Of a DNA stretch of 64,000 bases, positions 17,717 to 28,746 are shown piece after piece (within the stretch, counting starts at the first letter, position 1; the number at the start of each line of letters is the position of its first letter). A model generated the notes under the pieces. The model ran no database searches. It had not been told where the DNA came from and saw only the letters and a program-made list of their open reading frames with translations. The stretch lies in NCBI GenBank assembly GCA_963730685.1, contig CAVSSP010000005.1, forward strand, positions 186,001-250,000, in the 5' to 3' direction. This DNA comes from Bog-756 sp963730685 (GTDB lineage: Bacteria; Actinomycetota; Acidimicrobiia; Acidimicrobiales; RAAP-2). The translations under genes were made by a program, and so were the position numbers.

Positions 17717-20700
17717 ATGACTAGCGGGGTCGATTCGAGGCGCCCATGGCGCCTGTGGTCGTTGGCGGCCGCACTGATCGCCGTGGTGGCGACCGTGGCC
17801 GTCCTGCCCATCCTGCCTGCCACCGCGGCCGGCCCCGGTCCGATCGCGGTCACGCCGTTCAGCGGTTACAACGCACTGCTGACGCGGGCTCCCTACGTCA
17901 CCGACCTGACCCAGACCTCCGCCGACGTCAACTGGGCCAGCACGTCCTCCACGCCGGGGGTCCTCGACTGGGGGCCGACCGGCAGTTGCACCGCCCACCA
18001 GGCAGCCGTTCCGGCCAGCCTTCCCCTGTCGCAGCCGCCGGCCGGCACCCCGACCAGCATCACCGCCCCGGCATTCAGCGTCGTGTCCGGGTCCAACGAG
18101 TACCAGTCCACCGTGGTACTCACCGGGCTCTCTCCCTCCTCGACCTACTGCTACGAGCCCCTGTCCTCGGGCTCGGTCAACCTGCTGGGCACCAATCCGC
18201 CCCAGAGCTTCACCACCCTCGATCCGACCACCTCCTCGAGTCCGCTCACCTTCGACGTGATGGGCGACTACGGCGAGACCCTCTACTCGTCGAGCACCGC
18301 CTTCGCCAACAACCTCAATACCGACCAGGCCGCCATCGACTCCCTGATCGGGTCGTCGGGGGCGAAGTTCCTCGTGGGTGCCGGCGACGTGGCCTACTCG
18401 GGCGGGACCCAGGCTGACTACGGCGACCTGGTCAACGGGGGCTCCGAGGTCAGCGACATCTTCGGCCCGTCCTACTGGCCACAGATGAAGGGCCTCCCGG
18501 TGTACAGCGCGGGAGGGGAACCACGGACAGAACGTGTTCGGACTCCGCACCTGGCCCGAGTCCAACATCGCGGCGTCCTCGAACGGGGTGAACGCCTTCG
18601 ACTCGTACCCGGCGCCGACCCAGGACGGGACCAACGCCGGTACCTATCCTGACGCCTGGTACGCCGTCTCCGACGGCAACGTCCGCATCTACGTACTCGA
18701 TTCGGCCTGGGCCGACGGCTCGAACGTGGGGTCCGCCACCGGGGCCGCCTGCACCAATGCCGGCGAGGCCGCCTGCCCCGGGTACCAGGTCGACCACGAC
18801 GAGCACTGGACCACCAGCTCACCCGAGTACAAGTGGCTGGCCGCCGACCTGGCTGCCCACCCCGGCGCCATCAAGATGGCGGTGTGGCACTATCCGCTGC
18901 GCTCGGACCAGTCGTCACAGGACAGTGACGTCTATCTCCAGAACAGCGCCTCCAACCCGTCCAAGTCGACCAGCCTCGAGGCGCTGCTCGCCGCCAACGG
19001 GGTCAAGCTGGTCTTCAACGGTCATGCCCACGGGTACCAGCGCATCTCACCCAGCGCCGGCCGGCACCGTCACCAACTACGTGACCGGGGGCGGCGGGGC
19101 CATCCTCGAGCCGGTGAGTACCTCGGGGGCGTGCACCACCTTCCAGAGCTCGGGGTCCATCTACGCCCTCGGCTGGAGCCCCACCAGCAACTCCGGCACA
19201 GCCTGTGGCGCGCCCACGCCCCAGTCGGCGGCCCAGGTGTACAACTTCTTGAAGGTGACGGTGAACGGGGGCACGGTGACCGTCACCCCGATCAACGCCG
19301 CCGGCCAGTCCTTCGACGTCCAGAGCTACACGCTACTCCACGACGCCGGCCACGGTCATCGACTCGTCGCCGCCGGCACTGACCAACTCGACCACCGCCG
19401 CCATCGCCTTCCACTCGACCGCGGGCGCATCCACCTTCACCTGCAGCCTCGACGGGGCCACCGCCACCTCGTGCACCAGCCCGATCACCTACACCGGCCT
19501 GTCCCAGGCGCCCCACACCGTCACCGTCACCGGGGCGGGCGCCACACCGGCCACCGCCAACTGGACGGTCAACACCACCCCGCCCACCACTCCCGCCAAC
19601 GTGTCCGGTTCGGCCACGTCGTCCACGCAGGTCTCCCTGATCTGGTCACCGTCGAGCGACACCACCGGGGTGACCGGCTATGACGTCTACCGGAACGGGG
19701 TGCTGCTCACCGTCGACCCCGGTGACGACCACCGCCTACACCGACTCGACCGCCTCACCCGGTGCCAGCTACCAGTACACCGTGACGGCGCTGGACGGGG
19801 CCGGCAACGTGTCGAGTCCCGGTGGGCCGACCACCGTCAACGTCCCCACCGGCCCCTCCGGACCCGGGTTCGTCCAGACCGCCGGATCGTCCACCACCAC
19901 GGTGACCCTGCCGGTGGCGAGCACGCCCGGGGACCTCCTGGTGCTGTCGGCCAGCGTCCTGACCGGCGCCAGCCATCCGATCACCGCCGTCAGCGACGGC
20001 AAGAACACCTGGACCAAGGTGGGCGCCTACGACGTGGCCGGCAGCAACTCCGACGGAGAGATGTGGTACGCGGCCAATGCCGCCTCGGTGAGCTCCGTCA
20101 CGGTGACCACCGGCGCCACCACCGTCTCCCTCCTCCTCGACGAGTTCAACGGGGTGGCGACCACCAGTCCGTTCGTCGACGCGCTCCAGCGGGGCGGCCG
20201 GTGACACCACCTCGGCCAGTTCGGGCACGGCTACGGCGGTGGGCGCCAACGACCTGGCGGTCGGGTTCATCGCCGGCCACAGCACCACCCAGGCCATCTC
20301 CATCACGTCCGCCGGCTACACGGCCCAGACGCAGCAGAACACGACCAGCCCCTCTACGACGTCGGTGGAGACCGGGTACCGGGACCTCTCGTCGGCCGGG
20401 GCCCAGAGCTTCGCCGGCTCCTTCCCGTCCACCATGTATTGGGCAGCGGGGATCGCACTGTTCAAGGCCGGCGCAGCCCCGCCTCCGCCCGGTGACTTCA
20501 CCATTTCCGACTCGCCCAACGCCCAGACGGTGACCGCCGGAGGCTCGGCCTCGTCGACGGTGAGCACCACCGTCACCGGCACACCCCAGCTGGTGGCATT
20601 GAGCGCCACCGGGCTCCCCACCGGGGCCTTGGCCTCGTTCAGCCCGCAGACGGTCACGGCCGGTGGGGCGAGTTCGACCATGAACATCACCACGTCGTCG

Positions 20701-22898
20701 ACGACGCCGGGCGGGGTCTATCCCATCACCGTGACGGGTGCCGGGACGTCGGCCAACCACTCGACCACCTTCACGCTCACCGTCGACACGGCACCGACCA
20801 TCACCTCGGTCAGTGCGACCAGCATCACCCAGGGGACGGCAGGCACCTTCACCGTGAGTGCCAGCGGGTTCCCGACCCCCACCCTCACCGAGGCGGGCAG
20901 CCTTCCCACTCCCGTCACCTTCGTCGACAACGGCAACGGGACGGCCACGCTGTCGGGCACCCCGCCCCTCGGGTCCGCCGCCTCCTACCCGATCACCATC
21001 ACCGCCGCCAACGGGACCACGCCCAACGCCACCCAGAGCTTCACGCTCAACACCCCGGCCCCCCCCAGTGACTTCTCCATCAGCGACAATCCCACCGCCG
21101 GCTCGGTGGCGGCCGGCTCGTCGATCACCTCCACCATCTCCACCGCCATCACCAGTGGCACCGCCGAGTCGGTGACGCTGTCGGCCAGTGGGTTGCCGAC
21201 CGGTGCGTCTGCATCGTTCGTCCCCCCGGTCATCACCGCCGGCCAGTCATCCCAGATGACCGTGAAGACCACTGGGTCGACCCCGGTGGCGACCACGTCC
21301 ATTTCGGTGACCGGCACCGGCACCACCGCCCACTCCACCCCGTTCGGCCTCACCGTCACCTCGGCCCCCTCTGCCCCCAGCATCACCTCGGCCACCTCGA
21401 CGACCTTCACCCAGGGGGTCGCCGGCACCTTCACCGTCACTGCCACCGGTAGCCCCACTGCGGCGCTCAGCGAGAGCGGCGCCCTGCCGAACAACGTGAC
21501 CCTGGTCGACAACGGCAACGGCACGGCCACCCTGTCGGGCACGCCGGCGCTCGGCTCCGCCGCCTCCTATGGGATCACCATCACCGCCGTCCAACGGGAT
21601 CGCTTCCCAATGCCACGCAGAGCTTCACGCTGAACGTCAACCCACCGCCGAGCGACTTCTCCATCAGCGACAGTCCCAGCTCGGCCTCGGTGCCGGCCGG
21701 GACGTCACCGACCTCGACCATCACCACCGCCGTGACCAGCGGCTCGGCCGAGTCGGTGGCGCTGTCCTCGTCGGGCGCGCCGACCGGCGTCCTGGTGTCG
21801 TTCAACCCTCAGACGATCACCTCCGGCCAGACCTCCACGATGACCGTCAGCACCACCACGGGGACGGCGCCGGCCACGGCCACCATCACGGTGACGGGGA
21901 CCTCCGGCGCCACCATCCACTCGACCCCGTACGGGCTCACGATCACCCCGGCCCCGAGCGACTTCTCCATCGGCGCCTCGCCCACCTCCGCCTCGGTGTC
22001 GGCCGGCGCTGCGACCACCTCGACCATCACCACCGCCGTGACCAGCGGCTCGGCCGAGTCGGTGGCGCTGTCCTCGTCGGGCGCGCCGACCGGCGTCCTG
22101 GTGTCGTTCAGCCCCCAGACGATCACGGCCGGCCAGAGCTCGACGATGACGGTGACCACGTCGACGACGACGCCGGTGGCGACCACCAACATCACCGTGA
22201 TCGGCACCGGCACCACCACGCACTCCACCTCGTTCGGGCTCAATGTCACCGCGGCGGCGGCGGGACCGTCGTTCGTCCAGTCGACGGGGGCCACGGAGAC
22301 GGCCACCTCCACCTCGCTGACCGGGACCTTCACCAAGGCCACCACCACCGGCGACCTGTTGGTCCTGTCGGCGGGCGAGTACACCGGGGCCACCAACCAC
22401 ATCACCTCGGTGACGGACTCGGCCGGCAACACCTGGAGCCGGGTGGCGGCCGCCGACGTCTCGGGCCACAACTCCGACGGCGAGATGTGGTACGTCTCCG
22501 GTGCCGCGTCGGTGACGTCGGTGACCGTGCACCTGGCCACGGCGGCGACGCTGGCCTTCAGCGTGCAGGAGTTCGCCGGCGTCGCCACCACCGCCGCCCT
22601 GGATACGTCGGCATCGACCTCGAACACGGGCACGGCGGCCGCCTCGGGATCGGCGACCCCGACGGCCGCCAACGAGCTGGCGGTCGGATTCGTGACCGGG
22701 CACAACAATGCCCAGGCCATGACGGTGTCGGCGGCCGGCTTCACCGCCCAGTCCCAGCAGACGAGCTCCGCCAGCACGATCGCCTCGGTCGTGACCGGGT
22801 ACGAGGTGCTCGGATCCCCGACGGCCCAGAACTTCACGGGCTCGTTCGGAACCGCCATGTACTGGGCGGCGGGAGTGGCGTTCTTCAAGCCTGTGTGA
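17717..22898 (+). CDS. Large secreted purple-acid-phosphatase-like enzyme with FN3 and Ig-like repeats; six frame shifts
   Basis: The restored protein has about 1,725 residues. A signal peptide is followed by a PAP N-terminal beta domain (RAPYVTDLTQTSADVNW) and then a metallophosphatase domain with DVMGDYGE, GAGDVAYSGG, GNH, VWHYPL and FNGHAHGYQ, all metal-ligand motifs present. After it come an FN3 domain (19,560-19,850), a beta domain A (19,856-20,478), several Ig-like repeats (20,490-22,255; DFSISDSP... and VDNGNGTATLSGTP units), and a second copy of domain A (22,260-22,895, both ending TMYWAAG/AMYWAAG). The ATG at 17,717 has a perfect AAAGGAGG seven bases upstream. Shifts lie near 18,520 (inside GNH), 19,060, 19,340, 19,715, 20,195 and 21,595. 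It is likely cell-surface or extracellular and would release phosphate from organic phosphates. Confidence 0.8.
21711..22110 (+). repeat. Pair of identical 94-bp direct repeats inside the phosphatase gene
   Basis: Bases 21,711-21,804 and 22,017-22,110 are identical over 94 bases and lie 306 bases (102 codons) apart, matching one Ig-like repeat unit. The identity at third codon positions points to recent duplication or gene conversion between neighbouring repeat units. Confidence 0.85.
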
Positions 22899-23126
22899 GC
22901 AGATGCTTGCAGGAGCGCGCGCCGGGCAGTACGGTCGCCATCCTGCAGACGGTTTCCACGGACCGGGGATCGCCTGACGTCGTAACTGGCGCCTATCCGG
23001 CGGAAATCGGGGCATAACACCAAATCGTTGGGGGCCTCGGGCCGTCAGCGGTGGATTTCGATCAACTCACTACGCCTCAACTCTTCGGGCGCGTGCCCAG
23101 GGGCAGTCAACAGGAAGGAAGACTGG

Positions 23127-24909
23127 ATGAAGCATTTTCGCCGCACCGGACAGGGGACAGCCGTCCCCGACGAGGGCACTCCCCGGCGTATTCGACGGGC
23201 ACGCACGCCGATCGCACTGGCGGTGGGCGGGCTCGTGCTCGCCCCGGTGGCCATGGTGGCCGGGCCGCTGTCGGCCTCGGCTCCAGCCTCGGCTGCCACG
23301 CCCAAGCTGTCCCCGGTCATCCCCGACTGCCCCACCTACTCGAAGTCGTTCGGGCCCAACACCATCTCGGTGAAGTTCAGCTACCGTCCCCAGGCCCAGA
23401 CGTGGATCGTCCCGGCCAACATCGTCCCCAACTCGGTGTGCTTTGACGTCAGCGGTGCCCAGGGCGGTGCCGGATCGGCCGGAACGGGTGGCGCCGGTGG
23501 GTTCGGCGGTACCGTCAACCAGGCGCTGGCGGTCACCCCGGGTCAGAGTCTCACCCTCTCAGTGGGCAAGTTCGGCGGTGTCGGTGCCGCCGGGCTGGCC
23601 GGGAGCGGTGGCGGCTCCACCCAGGTCTTCGCCAACTCCGGCGCCACGTTGCTCCTGGCCGCCGCCGGCGGCGGCGGCGGCGGCGTGACCGGTGCCGGCG
23701 GTGCCGGCGGCCAGGCTGCCGGGAGCCAGAACCCCAACGGCGTGGCCGGAACGAGCGGGCCCATCCTGCTGAGCGCCGGTGGTGGGGCCACGGCTACCGC
23801 CCCGGGGACTGCGGGTGTCGGGACGGGAACCACCGCCGGCACCGGTCCGACGACCTCGATCACGGCCCAGGCCGCCGGTGGCACCGGTGATTCCAGTGGC
23901 ACCGGGGGCACGGGCGGCGGCGGCTACTTCGGTGGTGGCGGCGGCGGCGTCGACGCCGGGGGCGGTGGTGGCTCCGGGTACGGCAACTCCAGCCTTGCCC
24001 TGTCCACCCCCTACTACCAGGGACACTGGCTGAACAACGGGAACGTCACCATCTTCTACCAGAGCACGGCCCCGGCCCCGCCACCCCCTCCGGGCGGCAC
24101 GCCTCCCGGAGGCATCCCGGGCGTCACCGCGGTGACGTCCAGCCCCAGCAACGGTTACTGGCTGGGTGCCTCCGACGGCGGCATCTTCGCCTTCGGTGAC
24201 GCCGCCTTCCACGGGTCCCAGGGCGCCACGGTGCTCAACAAGCCCATCGTCGGCATCGCCGTCCACCTCGACCAACAGCGGGTACTGGCTGGTGGCCTCG
24301 GACGGGGGGATCTTCACCCATGGCACGGCCGCCTTCCACGGGTCGACCGGAGGGATCGCCCTCAACAAGCCGATCGTCGGCATGGCCGCCACGCCGGACA
24401 ACGGGGGCTACTGGCTGGTCGCCTCCGACGGCGGGATCTTCGCCTTCGGTGACGCCCACTTCTACGGCTCCACCGGTGCGACGCACCTGAACAAGCCCAT
24501 CGTCGGCATGGCGACGACGCCCGACGGTGGTGGGTACTGGCTGGTGGCCTCCGACGGCGGCATCTTCGCCTTCGGTAATGCCAGGTTCAACGGGTCCATG
24601 GGGGGTACCCGGCTCAACCAGCCGGTCGTGGGGATGGCCTCCGACCCCGTGCTGCCGGGCGCCTACTGGCTGGTGGCCTCGGACGGCGGCATCTTCTCCT
24701 TCGGGGGCGCCCCCTTCCTCGGCTCCACCGGTGCGATCCACCTGAACAAGCCGATCGTGGGCATGGCACCCTCCCCGGACGGTGCCGGCTACCGCTTCGT
24801 CGCCTCGGACGGCGGGGTGTTCGCCTACGGCACGGCCAAGTTCTTCGGATCCGAAGGATCGGCCCACCTCAACAAGCCCATCGTCGGCATGGCCAACACC
24901 AGCAGCTGA
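23127..24909 (+). CDS. Secreted glycine-rich protein with six 42-residue 'YWLVASDGG' repeats; one frame shift
   Basis: The protein of about 593 residues has a signal peptide (ALAVGGLVLAPVAMVAG to SAAT). A glycine-rich domain like those of PE_PGRS-type or Gly-rich surface proteins follows (VPNSVCFDVSGAQGGAGS through about 24,050). After a proline hinge come six repeats of the pattern GYWLVASDGGIFAFGDA-x-F-x-GSTG-x3-LNKPIVGMA, likely blades of a beta-propeller. Such repeats are widespread in secreted Acidimicrobiia proteins, often attached to hydrolases; here no enzyme domain is present. GGAAGGAAG lies before the ATG. An extra C near 24,270 shifts frame in the second repeat. A 228-base gap and its own ribosome site separate it from the phosphatase gene. 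Confidence 0.8.
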
Positions 24910-24942
24910 CACCGGCGGGTCCACCCGTCCTCACCGCCAGCC

Positions 24943-24980
24943 GCCCCCGATCGCCGACTGAACCGTTGGCGATCGGGGGC
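24943..24980. terminator. Strong hairpin terminator
   Basis: A perfect 13-bp stem (GCCCCCGATCGCC with GGCGATCGGGGGC) closes a 12-base loop 34 bases after the end of the repeat protein gene. It lacks a T-run. It probably ends transcription of the surface region and may also serve the convergent tadA gene. Confidence 0.7.
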
Positions 24981-25128
24981 GCTGTCGCGTAGGGGTGTCG
25001 CCGTGTCCTCCTGGACGGTCGGGCGGCCCGTTCCGCCGGGTATTCGTCGTTCCGGCTAACAAACTACACGTACGTTAATTTGGCAATTGATTGCGCCGAG
25101 GGAGACACCGTCCGCGGTGGACGACCGG

Positions 25129-25585
25129 TCACCGCTCTCGCCGTCGCCGCTCGAAGAACGACGTGAGCTGGGCGGACGCCTCGATCGCCCGGACGCCGGG
25201 CACCACGGCCACCTCGTGGTTCAGCCGGGGGTCGGCGCACAGGTTGTACAGAGAGCCGCACGCCCCCGCCTTCAGGTCGGCGGCCCCGAAGACCAGCCGG
25301 CCCACCCGGGCCGCCACCAGGCCGCCGGCGCACATCGGGCACGGTTCCAGGGTCACCACCAGGGTGACCTCGGTGAGCCGCCAGCTTCCGACGGCGGCGG
25401 CGGCATCGGACAGCGCCAGCAGCTCGGCGTGGGCGGTCGGGTCGCCCCGCTTCTCACGCTCGTTGTGGCGGGACGCGATCACCCTCCCGCCGTGGAGGGC
25501 GACGGCGCCCACGGGCACGTCACCGTGGACCGGCGGCCCGCTCGGCCTCGGCCAGGGCGAGGGCCATGGCCTCGTCGTCAAGCAC
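25129..25585 (-). CDS. tadA: tRNA-specific adenosine deaminase; one frame shift
   Basis: The restored product has about 151 residues. It carries the deaminase zinc motifs HAELLAL (His and catalytic Glu) and EPCPMCAGG, with GDVPVGAV just before. TadA converts adenosine 34 to inosine in tRNA-Arg(ACG). The GTG at 25,585 has GGGAGG ahead of it and gives VLDDEAMALALAEAE, a normal N-terminus. An extra base near 25,541 interrupts the frame between ERAA and VHGD. The gene lies downstream of tRNA-Ser(GGA) on the same strand. The order tadA, tRNA-Ser, SRP RNA, dnaX, recR is common in actinobacteria. Confidence 0.88.
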
Positions 25586-25653
25586 GGCGGTGGCACCTCC
25601 CGTGACAACGCCGGGCGTCCGGGCCCGGGCCGGGGCGCGCGTCGGTGCTCATT

Positions 25654-25741
25654 TGGCGGAGGCGGTGGGATTTGAACCCACGGTGAGTTTCCCCACACAC
25701 GATTTCCAATCGTGCCGATTCGGCCGCTCTCGCACGCCTCC
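25654..25741 (-). tRNA. tRNA-Ser(GGA)
   Basis: This class II tRNA is on the minus strand. The acceptor stem GGAGGCG pairs with CGCCTCC, the loop TTGGAAA sits on CACGA/TCGTG, the variable arm is long and the T-loop is GGTTCAAATCC. The discriminator is G and CCA is encoded. Anticodon GGA reads UCC and UCU. Confidence 0.95.
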
Positions 25742-25880
25742 GGATGCTCTACTCCCACGGCAGACATCTGTGGGTGTCGACAGCCCCGACAGGCTAGTCC
25801 GCCTCCCCGCCGGGATCCGACGCCGGGCGTCGCCCGGCCCGGGAGCGGCCCGATTCCGTTAGCATCTCTGGCGGTCCCGA

Positions 25881-26002
25881 CGTTCGGTGCGGCGGCTGGG
25901 TCCTGCGCAACGTCCTCCTGTGAATCGAGTCAGGGTCGGAAGGCAGCAGCTCTCAGCAGGTCAGGCCGTGTGCCGCAGTCAATCTGGCCGCCGCACCGAA
26001 CG
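25881..26002 (+). ncRNA. ffs: Signal recognition particle RNA (small bacterial type)
   Basis: A perfect 15-bp terminal stem joins CGTTCGGTGCGGCGG (25,881-25,895) to CCGCCGCACCGAACG (25,988-26,002). The apical part holds the SRP core: TCAGGGTCGGAAGGCAGCA with the GGAA tetraloop and the AGCAG internal-loop side. The RNA binds Ffh for targeting membrane proteins. Position between tRNA-Ser/tadA and dnaX is the usual one. The exact 5' and 3' ends may extend a few bases beyond the stem. Confidence 0.9.
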
Positions 26003-26087
26003 GCGGGGCCGACCACAGGTCCGCCGGTCCGGGACCTCGACCGGCCCCCGGCAATGGCGACCCCGGCGGCCGGTAGGCTCCCTCGAC

Positions 26088-28056
26088 GTGGCCGACACCC
26101 CCGACGACACCCCCTACCAGTCGCTCTACCGGCGGTTCCGGCCCTCCACCTTCGCCGAGGTGCGGGGCCAGGACCACGTGGTCCTGGCCCTCCGCAACGC
26201 CGTGCGGGACGCCCGGGTGGCCCACGCCTATCTGTTCAGCGGGCCCCGGGGAACCGGCAAGACCTCCACCGCACGGATCCTGGCCAAGGCGCTCAACTGC
26301 ACCGACCTGACGGACGGTGAGCCGTGCGGGGTGTGCGTGTCCTGCGTCGAGATCACCAAGGGCACCTCCCTCGACGTCCACGAGCTGGACGCGGCATCCA
26401 ACAACGGGGTCGAGGCCATGCGGGACCTGGTGTCCCGGGCGGCGCTGGGGACGCCCGGCCGCCAGAAGGTCTACATCGTCGACGAGGTCCACATGCTCTC
26501 GACGGCGGCCTCCAACGCGCTGCTGAAGACCCTGGAGGAGCCACCGGCCCACGTGGTCTTCGTCCTGGCCACCACCGATCCCCAAAAGGTGCTCCCCACC
26601 ATCCGCAGCCGCACCCAGCACTTCGAGTTCCGGCTGCTCGGCCCCGAGACGCTGGGTGAGCTGTTGGACCAGGTCCGGCGGGACGCCCACCTCGAGGTGC
26701 CCGACGAGGCGATCGACCTGGCCGTCCGCCGTGGCCGGGGGTCGGCCCGTGACGCCCTCTCCGTGCTCGACCAGGTGGCGGCGTCGGAGACGGTGGACGA
26801 CGATCTTCCCGAGCTCGGCGAGGTGGTCGAGGCGCTGGCCGACCGGGATGTCGGGCGGGCCCTGGTGGCCGTGGCCCACCTCACATCGGCCGGGTTCGGT
26901 CCCCAACAGCTGGCCGGCGACCTGGTCGACCACCTGCGTCAGGGGTTCCTGGGCCTGGTGGCCCCGGACCTCGTGGCCGTGTCGGGGGCCGAGCGCCGGG
27001 CGGTGGTCGAGCAGGCCGACCGGCTCGGTTTGGCCGCCCTCGTCCGGGCCATGGAGGTCCTGGGCAACGCCCAGGTCGCCATGCGCGATGCGCCTGATCC
27101 GCGGGTCAACCTCGAGGTGGCCCTGGTGAGACTGGCCCACCCCGAGGCGGACGAATCCCCCGAGGCTCTCCTGGTCCGGATCGAGCGGCTCGAGGCCGGT
27201 CGACAGGCCGTACCGACCGGGGCGCCCCAGGGTGGGGAGCCGCCGGCAGCGCCGGTTTCCGGCCAGGCCCCGCCGCCGACCCCCGCCACGGCCCCGGTCG
27301 AAGCCGGGCCGGGCGGGTCCGGTCAACGTCGCCGGACCGTCGGTGCCGTGAAGCGCCAGGCGGCGCCGCCCGCCTCGTCGGGATCGACGGCCACCCGACC
27401 GCCGGCGGCGCCGGGACCCGCCGGGCGCCCCGATCCCGACCTGTCGTGAGGACCGAACCCGTCGTCCGGCCAGTGGCCGCCACCGCGCCGGCCTCCCCAG
27501 CGGCGGCGCCGGCGCCAACCTCCCCAGCGGGAGCGATCCCGCCGGGGACCCGGGGCCGTCGGGCCCCTTCCCCACCCGTGACCAACTGGTCCAGGCGTGG
27601 GGCGACCACATCATCGGCCGTCTCCGGCCCAAGGCCAAGGCCCTGTTCCAGGCGGGCCGGTTCGTCGGCGTGGAGGACGACCGCGCCGTGTTCGGGCTGC
27701 CCAACGAGACCCATCGGGCCCGCTGCCGCGACGTGCAGGGCGAGATCGAGACGGCGCTGTCCGAGCACTTCGGCCGCCCCGTCGCCCTCGTGCTGGTGGT
27801 CGACGACGGCGTCCGGCGACGCGAGCCGGCGCCGGCCGGTCCGGTGAGCCGGCCCGGTCCCGAACCGCAACGACCGCCCACCGGCGTCGATGCCCGGCGG
27901 GAGGATGCGGACGGATGCCGACGGGGGATGCGTCACGACGAGTCGGACGACCTCTCGGCCTTCGACGAGTCGGAGATGGGAGAGATCGCCGACATCGACA
28001 ACTCGGCCGAGGCCCGGGTGCTCCAGGCGTTCCCGGGTGCCGAGGAGGTCGGGTAG
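26088..28056 (+). CDS. dnaX: DNA polymerase III subunits gamma/tau; one frame shift before the C-terminal domain
   Basis: Residues 1-360 form the AAA+ clamp-loader part: SLYRRFRPSTFAEVRGQ, Walker A GPRGTGKTSTAR at about 50, zinc module CGVCVSC, VYIVDEVHML (Walker B), and RSRTQHFEF with sensor 1 nearby. A Pro/Ala linker follows. The zero frame stops at 27,449. The C-terminal domain continues one frame over (DQLVQAWGDHIIGRLRPKAKALF to the acidic end EARVLQAFPGAEEVG), giving about 655 residues in total. The shift lies in the linker, about 27,300-27,450. It may be a sequencing indel like the many others here; a programmed shift as in enterobacterial dnaX is possible but no A-rich slippery heptamer is seen. 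GTG 26,088 is the start. recR follows immediately. Confidence 0.9.
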
Positions 28057-28663
28057 ATGGCGATCTTCTCCGGGCCGCTGCAGTCGCTCATCGACGAGCT
28101 GGGACGGCTCCCCGGCGTCGGGCCCAAGTCGGCGCAGCGGATCACCTTCCATCTCCTCAAGGTGGCCCCCGAGGACGCCCTCCGACTGGCCGAGGCCATC
28201 ATCGCCGTGAAGGAGCGGATCACCTTGTGCACCCAGTGCTTCAACGTGGCCGAGGGTGGGCTGTGTGCCATCTGTCTCGACGATCGGCGCGACGGCGGCG
28301 TCGGTGTGCGTGGTGGAGGACCCCCGCGACATCGTCTCGGTCGAAAAGACGGGAGAGTTCTCGGGTCGCTACCACGTGCTGCAGGGCGCGCTCAATCCGA
28401 TCGAGGGCATCGGGCCCGACCAGCTCAGGGTGCGCGAGCTCCTCGTGCGGGTGGAGGCGGAGGGGATCACCGAGGTCATCCTCTGCACCAATCCCAATCT
28501 CGAGGGCGAGGCGACGGCCATGTACCTGGCCCGACTGCTGAAGCCCATGGGCCTCACCGTGACCCGGATCGCCAGCGGCCTCCCGGTGGGTGGCGACCTG
28601 GAGTACGCCGACGAGCTGACGCTCGGGCGCGCGCTGGAGGGACGGCGCGAGGTGGACGCCTAG
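28057..28663 (+). CDS. recR: Recombination protein RecR; one frame shift
   Basis: The restored length of about 201 residues equals that of known RecR. It has a helix-hairpin-helix (LGRLPGVGPKSAQRI), a zinc finger (CTQCFNVAEGGLCAIC) and a Toprim domain (VCVVEDPRDI, EVILCTNPNLEGEATAMYL). It ends with the family-typical ASGLPVGGDLEYADELTLGRAL. RecR acts with RecO/RecF in gap repair. An extra base near 28,285 separates zinc finger and Toprim parts. The ATG directly follows the dnaX stop. The small ybaB gene that usually sits between dnaX and recR is absent. Confidence 0.9.
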
Positions 28664-28746
28664 GCCGCTAGCTGGGCCGACAGCTCGTCCGGCCGCCGGG
28701 CCGAACGCCGCGCCACCACACCACCGGCATGGGGCACGATGAGGGG

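Noticed and set aside
23450..24060. Glycine-rich region considered as evidence for a mycobacterial PE_PGRS protein
   Set aside because: There is no PE domain, and a signal peptide and a different C-terminal repeat are present; only the glycine richness is shared.
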